A DNA stretch of 64,000 bases from Mimachlamys varia. Its lineage: Eukaryota > Mollusca > Bivalvia > Pectinida > Pectinidae. The stretch lies in NCBI GenBank assembly GCA_947623455.1, contig OX392532.1, positions 31,594,792-31,658,791 of the forward strand. The letters are read 5' to 3'. Made by a program: the position numbers and the translations under genes. Position 1 is the stretch's first letter. Each line of letters starts with the position of its first letter. The notes beneath the pieces were generated by a model. That model saw nothing but the letters and a program-made list of their open reading frames with translations. It searched no databases and was not told the origin of the DNA. Shown here one piece after another: positions 58,001-64,000 of the stretch.

Positions 58001-58008
58001 TTTTATGA
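52075..58008 (+). CDS. PPP4C: PPP4C (Ser/Thr protein phosphatase 4 catalytic subunit), complete
   Basis: Metal-dependent Ser/Thr phosphatase of the PPP family, acting with R2/R3-type regulatory subunits in DNA-damage response, centrosome maturation and signalling. Eight coding exons: 52075-52100, 53242-53365, 54009-54161, 54437-54610, 55277-55403, 56441-56630, 57476-57554, 57958-58008. All are GT-AG and in phase; 924 nt, 307 aa, the usual PP4c length. Motifs: GDIHGQ 53-58, GDFVDRG 81-87, RGNHES 112-117, H164 in HGG, H238 in [15 protein letters not shown] near 265-275, and the C-terminal YFL with the methylatable Leu307. The N-terminus [20 protein letters not shown] identifies PP4 rather than PP2A or PP6. 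The first coding exon includes 5' UTR from 52051. Tandem repeats lie immediately before the acceptors of exons 3 and 5 (see separate entries). Confidence 0.96.
53884..54022 (+). repeat. 52-bp tandem repeat copying the PPP4C exon 3 splice acceptor
   Basis: TTTTAAATATTTCAGGTATG and the following GGCGATATT occur three times with a 52-bp period (AG positions 53904, 53956 as mutated GG, and 54008). The last is the real acceptor. The first retains a full acceptor plus the first 14 bases of exon 3 (one change) but leads to a stop after eight codons. The middle one has lost its AG. Confidence 0.88.
54264..54350. repeat. Short hairpin repeat family, copy 3
   Basis: CATTCACACCTGAAATTT pairs with the TTTAGGTGTGAATG end. 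The internal AACTATTCGAAC and GAAGAGTTCAAA link it to copies at 334 and 19791. Best-preserved hairpin of the three. Confidence 0.65.
55142..55266 (+). repeat. 31-bp tandem repeat before PPP4C exon 5
   Basis: Four units of TAATTGTAACACTAAGATGA followed by TCTGTGAGAAT, with AAGATGAT at 55161, 55192, 55223 and 55254. The last unit ends 10 bp before the exon 5 start at 55277, so it covers the branch-point region. Confidence 0.88.
56869..57108. mobile_element. MITE with TACTGTAAA...TTATTTTT ends
   Basis: About 240 bp. Left TACTGTAAACCGATTTATTT mirrors right AAATAAGTTACTTTACAGTA. A TA dinucleotide may be the target duplication, as in Tc1/mariner-type elements. Ends resemble 11317 and 62247, but the interior differs. 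PPP4C intron 6. Confidence 0.6.
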
Positions 58009-61000
58009 GGATATTAGCATTATATTTTAACAAGGGGCCACAAACTGTCGCAGATACAGACATACACAGCACCGACAGTCTACAGAAGGAAATGTACCAA
58101 AGAACATTCTATAGAAAACAACAGAAAGGACACTAAATGAAATGAAAAATGTGCTAAATGGAATATTTATCATTGGTTCGTGCTCTCCGGGAACAAGAAA
58201 CATGTTGGTTCTGCACAGTTTGTTGCTAACGAGTCTGACTTTAATAGTGATACATACATATATACCTCCCAACTGTCAAAAAGAACCAGTTTAAGTGACA
58301 GAGCATGTTTTAGGATATTTAAATGACATTCATATACCACTTCAGTACTTTTACCTTAATAGGAAATGATGGATCATTTACCACATACTCAGAATTTCCA
58401 AAGACCAAATTTTTCATACTATTACTGGCTGCATTGCGAGTTTATGTGAAATATATGTCTACGCTATACGTCGCCAACGATTCTATCCATTAGGCATGGT
58501 TGTAAAAGTTTTAACAGAAAGTTAGTTCTGTGCATTTCTGATCAATAATGGAATAGGTTGTTCTTTTTAGAGTTAAAAGCCCTACAACTCTGTTTACTAT
58601 GCAGAATTTCCTTGTTTGTTCGAAAACTTGTGCATCTTATTGGTGCCAAAAATAGTCCTACCTGTAGAATTAGTGTTTCAATATCAAGAATTGATGACAC
58701 GCATGCAGTATCATACCTTCCTTTTGGTTATTATAAGCGACATAAAGTCGGATCCAAAATGAGTAATATTGGCACTGTGGAGCGTGCTTTCTGCAGAATA
58801 TATCTGTAGAATATTGAAAACATTCTTGATACATGTTTTAGCAGTGATATTATTTTTGCGAGGAAAACAAAATAATGGTAACATAAATCACAGTTTCTTC
58901 TGTAATAATTGTGTATGATTCATAACAGCACTTGTCTGTTTAGATATTCTCTGAAAATTGAGGGTGCAAACATTTTAGTACAGTTGTATAGTCACAGATA
59001 AAAGATAAAACATTAAAATTTGTTTGAGAAGGCCGTCTTAACTGGAATATTTGTTTCTGTAAAACACTTTTCATTTGGAGTTGGATACAAGGTACAAAAT
59101 GATTAACAAATAAGTGAGAGAACCAAAGGACAATGATTTAATCAACTTTAGTATCACGAACTTTTTAGGGTTTTTTGATTTCGTTGACTTTGTCTGTAAT
59201 TTTCTTCCATAAATTAATGAATGGTTACAAGTCCACAAATACATAAACAATTTGACCGTAAAGCTTTTCTCTATGTGGGTGGTGAACTTGCATTTGTTAT
59301 ATGAACATTTGAGCCCCAGGGAAATATCTGATATTCATTGTACAGTGATGTGCTTGAATATTAAGAGTAAATATTTCCCACCTATTTTCCTGTTATCACT
59401 GTCTGTAAGCTACTGTGCAATGTTTCTCTCATAGACTAAATCTGCATCATATTTCCGTTCCATTAACGACACTTATTGTGTATCAAAGAACAATGGCCTA
59501 CTTTGTAAGGAAATGAAAATCAAACAAGTCATCATAATCGTTACCGATTATATTCATTTTGAATTAAATTTGTAAATCCCGACATCAGGATTTATGCCTG
59601 TACAGTGTATAGATATGTTGACCCTTTAACTTGCGTCTTTGTGCTGACTGATGAAATGTATTGTACAGATGATATTGATTGTTGTTCTTTGTAAATATCA
59701 ATGTTATGTACAGGGAATTTGTTTACAAGTAAACATGAAATAACATTCATTTGCAACTTCAAATTCATGCAGGTTTTCTTCAAACATAAACACATACTTC
59801 TTTTAAACGATTTTATGGTTTTCAAATCACTTCAACTACAGTTGTGTATGTAGTATATTGTTGAGCCAGCTATAGGATTCTCAGGTAATATAGCTCTATT
59901 GAGTACAATAATACAAGTCTTGATTGATAACATTATATACCAGTCTTGTCTCAGTTGTAGAGGTGGAGCAGGTTATACTTTGATTTCTGAGTTATCTCCC
60001 TTGACTATTCTTGATCAGCTTGAGAATGGCCAGTTTATCATTTTAAATGTGTTGCCAAGAAATCCCTGATTATTAAACAAACTTCATACTCTATGTATAT
60101 GTATAGTTCAGGGAGTCTTGTACATGGTTTCTGGAACACAGGTGTTTGAATAGCCTCAGGTTTCAGCCTCCTTTAATGATTTATATCTGTCGAATTAGAC
60201 CAGTCTGCTAACAGTCCATAGTGTTAAACCTTAGCTTTTCTGACTTCGTTACTTCTATTTGAGATTACAGCATTGTATTAACTAGCGTTACAATTAACTC
60301 TAGTCTTAAAGCGAGTCTAAGATGTTCCTGGGAATAGTTTTTCAGTTACATTCAAGATATAGCAATAATATTGGACATCACAGGTATGATGTGATGTTGT
60401 TCAGTATATGGTCATTTTCGTTTAACTGGAACAACCGGTTTGTCTTACCCAAAAATGTTACATTTTAAAGCAAACTCCTGGAGGACCTGGAAATGTTCAT
60501 GCAGGTCATACAAGGCTTCCTCAAGGCTTGCCTGAAAGCTGCAGCAGATTACTTGGTCAGATCTTATCTAATAAATGAACAACTTTTGTTCAACCACTTA
60601 AACGAAAATGGCCTATGACATTTCATGAACCTTATCTTCAATTCTGCATGAATTTTCTTCAAATTTTTTAATTAGTTTTTGCCAACTGTTACCGATAATA
60701 CTATTCTGCCTCAGTTTTCCTCTGAAAATTTATTACTTGTATTTTTCTTTCCGTTTTGATGTAATCAATTTTCAGGAAAACTAGATTCATTACAACTGTA
60801 TGACCCTTTCCCCCCATTATAATCATCAAAATGAATCTTTCATGTTTACACAATCATTCACTTGTTTTATCTCATCTATTTTTGTCTTTCCATCCTCACC
60901 TATTCTTTGTCCTATAAATTTTGGAGATGAAATCTGTTGGCATACTGTGTACATACATGTATATAAAATATTTCTGCAATGAAATTCTGTACTAGGAATA

Positions 61001-61300
61001 CCTACTTTTCTCATAAAGAAATGTACAATTTCTTCAAAGTCTTGAAACAATGGTACTCCCAATTGTGTCAAACGTTTTCAGTTCCTGTACAGTAATGATG
61101 AATATGTGTACAGTTTATAAATCATCTGTGACAGCCATTGTACTGGGGTATTCTAACGCATATATACATAACACTTTGGTTAGACGTTGAGACATGAAAG
61201 TGATTTCTGGTTAAAACACTGCAATCACATCACCAAGTGGAAGCTCTTGTTCCTTTATTGTCCATCATGATATATGTCGTTTTTTAAATAAATTATTTTT
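58009..61300 (+). other. PPP4C: PPP4C 3' UTR (probable) and flanking sequence
   Basis: No coding signal. AATAAA occurs at 60570-60575 and at 61287-61292; the latter is followed within 10 bp by an A run. I cannot tell which is used; if the distal one, the 3' UTR is about 3.3 kb. Confidence 0.4.
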
Positions 61301-62246
61301 GAAAAAAAAAAACTTTTGGTTTTTGTTTTTTTGCAACATTCTTTTTGTTTTTATGCACACATGAAGTAATTTACTGTAGATGAGCTAAAGATGGACAACA
61401 GGAAGCCATTGATGTCACCAGTTTCAAATATGTTAGACAGATCTAATCTTGGTTCTGCATGTTACAGATTAAGTATGTATACTGTGCTAGTAAATGGGCT
61501 GAAAAGCAAGCCTCCTTAGGAAGTATATCATAAAAGAATAGCGGTATGAATCTCTGATCAAAACTTAAGGGCCACGAAGAATTAAGGCATTGAAAGGATC
61601 AATATTGCAGTCTATAAATACAGAACTATGGTGGGCTGTGAAAAATTTATTTTCTAATGGTGTCCAAATATTGGAAATATATCATGATCTAGATTAAAAG
61701 ATAATTAAATGTCCGAAAACAATAATGCTTAAATCATTTTGATTGCGTTTCCCATTCGAATGAAGGGACATGTATTACAGCTGGTTCTGATTATTGTAAT
61801 TAAAAATTATCTTGTACAGGCTCTTGCTTAACCTTTTCAAATATATTGTAAGTATAACAGAAATCACCCATTGACAATGTGCAGTCACTGGCATGAGGTC
61901 ATTTTGACGTTAACCTCAAGATAAAATATTCAGTGGTTTACCATATTGTCCAAGCTGCATCTTTTAAACTAATACAAAAGACTTAATGATAATTGCAGTA
62001 TATCTACATGACTTATTGACAATGTGCAGTGCGCTGATGTTAGATCATCATGAACTTGACCCAAATTTCAACAACAACAACAAAAATCAAGAACTTGGTG
62101 TTTGCCAAGGTGACCCAAATGGCCTGTAACTCAATCTTTGTATGCAAATAAATGACGGCATTGCAAACTATCCATGCAGGCATCGGTTGCGATTATGGGT
62201 CAGTTATGAGGACTTAATCATAAATTACAATAAGATCTTCTTCATA
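61301..62246. other. Intergenic sequence
   Basis: AT-rich with no gene. Short phrases such as GAACTTGACCCAAATTTC (62052-62069) belong to the dispersed-repeat type seen at 4978 and 23540. Confidence 0.4.
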
Positions 62247-62792
62247 TACTGTAAACGTACTTATTTTGGTACTCAAATTTTAGCACATACCCGAAATTAC
62301 CTTGGGTAAACAGATAAGCAATGACAAATTGGCACACTCAAAATACTTCATGTAGAAAGCAATATACTGACACTGTAATTCAAGCAATCACACACGACAC
62401 ATCATGCATGTAAGTTTGGTTGATGTGTTACCTCACAACAGACTCAACCATTCTTCTTAACCGAACTCATTAAGTCCACAAACATGGTCATTCAAGCAGA
62501 AAATTTAAGTCAAATCCAGCATCCGAAGGTCAGCATGTGTGCTGTGTATCCTTAGACACATCAAGGATGTAAGTTTGGTTGATGTAGGACTTATAGTTAC
62601 TTCACAACGGACTCAACCATTCTTCTTAACCAATTTCACCCTGACGCTCACGCCGGGGGTATTGCAAATTTAGCTCTCTCTGTTCTTCGAACAGGTGAGC
62701 TAATAAAGCTCAAACCCTTTCAGCGCACATATCGCTAAAATAATATTACTGCTAAAATAATATTACTGCTAAAATATGTACATTAACAGTAT
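62247..62792. mobile_element. MITE with TACTGT...TTATTTTGG ends, copy 2
   Basis: Left TACTGTAAACGTACTTATTT; right AAATATGTACATTAACAGTA. The interior shares ACCCGAAATTACC, TTGGCACACTCAAAA and ATCGCTAAAATAATATTACT with 11317-12033. A direct repeat of about 160-bp offset (GTAAGTTTGGTTGATGT ... CTCAACCATTCTTCTTAACC at 62410 and 62570) lies inside. Confidence 0.65.
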
Positions 62793-63046
62793 ATGCATTT
62801 TTGGTCATCTAACCCTAACGGTCAGTATGACTTATAGATAACATGCTTCGTCCTTTGTCGTGTGTCATGCGTAATTTTTCTTTCAGAAGATGACCAAAAG
62901 GCCAAGTGTGTCGATATATAGAAGATCTTACAGGAGTATCGATGTAATATGTTCTTTATTAAATGAGTTAAATAATTTAATATGACATTAAATTTAACGA
63001 GTTTAATAAATTACATATTGCATTGACACGAGTGTAAGATTCTATT

Positions 63047-63683
63047 TATCACATAACTTATATTAATGAGAAAATAAACCAAAACTCTCAAATTCATTCT
63101 TTATAGAAAAACAAACTTCTTTTACAGTACGATTTTCACTATCGAGACAATCATCATCGTCGGAAACCCACGGTACACTTCCCTGGCGTTTGCATCCCGT
63201 GGGCCAGAATCGGTATAAACCTTCGTTTCCCCGAATAGAAGTTTCTTCAGAGATTTCAACCAATCAAAAATCCAGTATATTTCTGTAGGCATGACGCCGA
63301 TGTCAATCAGTGTATAGCAGGACCTTATATTTTAATCACAATCGACACAATTATAACACAATCGACAGGTTTTGTTGACAGGCGGTGCTACAAATAAAAT
63401 GGGATACCCCGGCTTGATATCCCGGCTGTATGTACAAATGTAGTCACGGATGAAACCATCAATATGATTGGCTACTATTTTAGTACGAAAACGAGAGTTT
63501 CTTTCCATTTTTAGCCAACAGGATGCAAACATCAGAGAAGTGTACCGTGGGTTTCAGACGATGGACAATCATATGATGTCATAAAACGTCATTTGCTTAT
63601 GACATCACAATGACATCAAAAGTGTTATTATACAGGTGTAATACCATAATTATGACATGACTGAACGAGTCAGTTATGTGATA
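63047..63683. mobile_element. MITE with ATCACATAACT ends, copy 2, with nested inverted repeat
   Basis: Ends TATCACATAACT and AGTTATGTGATA. The outer parts match 28829-29067 in reverse. The middle (about 63143-63575) is an additional inverted repeat with arms AAACCCACGGTACACTTC and GAAGTGTACCGTGGGTTT, absent from the shorter copy. The short ORFs here have no recognised domain. Confidence 0.6.
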
Positions 63684-63689
63684 AAATAC

Positions 63690-64000
63690 ATTTAGCATGT
63701 GGAGATGAAGACTACCAAGTTTGCAAAAATGAACGACTTTGACCTACTTTCAAAGTCGCAGGGGTCAAATGTCTTAAACTCATTGAGCAAATTCTTCTCA
63801 ATAACCAAAAGGTCCAGGGTACTGATATTTGACTTGTAGCATGCTGGGATGAAGGGCTACCAATGCAAGTTTGTTCTAATGAATGACCTTGACTCATTTT
63901 CAATGTCACATGGATAAAATGTGTTAAAAATCAACTTCTCAGCAACTAAAAGAACCAAGGATACTGATAATTGACTGGTAGCATGCTGGCAGCTTGTTTT
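63690..64000. repeat. Tandem repeat block with CTTTGACC ... CAAAGTC motif, right edge
   Basis: Two units of the family at 3460-4900 (landmarks GATGAAG(G)(G)CTACCAA at 63705 and 63850, AATAACCAAAAGGTCC at 63801). It runs off the right edge. The inverted nuclear-receptor-like sites are degraded here (GACTTTGACC, TTTCAAAGTCG). Confidence 0.7.

Noticed and set aside
52075..58008. PP2A or PP6 catalytic subunit
   Set aside because: The N-terminus [16 protein letters not shown], length 307 and the PDYFL end fit PP4.
63063..63532. Two minus-strand ORFs of 66 codons
   Set aside because: They fall in a palindromic MITE; no domain or splice support.

Overview
This is a 64 kb window of an AT-rich, intron-rich animal nuclear genome. 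The host genes have small exons, GT-AG introns and conserved metazoan products. The repeats (a CCTTGACC/AAGGTCA tandem family, Penelope-like reverse transcriptase debris, a Ty3/Gypsy element with very short LTRs, many small inverted-repeat transposons) are what I associate with molluscs, most likely a bivalve. That placement is an inference; no species marker was read.

Left third, plus strand: two tandem genes for ARPC3, the p21 subunit of the Arp2/3 actin-nucleation complex. The upstream copy enters at the left edge and shows only its last two coding exons (708-802, 1925-1987). The downstream copy is complete in seven exons (6874-15503, 176 aa). Between and inside them lie a tandem repeat block, a 262-bp palindrome, two short hAT-type elements, and in the last intron of each copy a different minisatellite.

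Middle: FLOT2 (flotillin-2, minus strand, nine coding exons, 37520 down to 21399, 424 aa), convergent with ARPC3. A near-intact Ty3/Gypsy LTR retrotransposon (31627-36338) sits antisense in its 6.9-kb first intron, with almost identical 187-bp LTRs, a 5-bp target duplication and one reading-frame break near the 3' end of gag-pol. Other FLOT2 introns hold several small inverted-repeat elements.

Right third: retroelement debris, a 669-bp fold-back element with 9-bp target duplications, and an apparently complete hAT transposon (45980-50938). The hAT has matching ends, a 5-bp GTAAT duplication and a two-exon 782-aa transposase with its catalytic acidic residues. About 1.1 kb beyond it begins the complete eight-coding-exon PPP4C gene (protein phosphatase 4 catalytic subunit, 52075-58008, plus strand, 307 aa). 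The rest is probably a long 3' UTR and more inverted-repeat elements.

The three host genes (actin nucleation, membrane microdomain scaffold, Ser/Thr phosphatase) are unrelated housekeeping genes; nothing suggests an operon or cluster. The most interesting material is the mobile DNA and its interaction with splicing: the intact 5-bp-TSD hAT, decoy splice acceptors in PPP4C, complementary intronic repeats bracketing FLOT2 exons 4-6, and a repeat carrying inverted nuclear-receptor half-sites.
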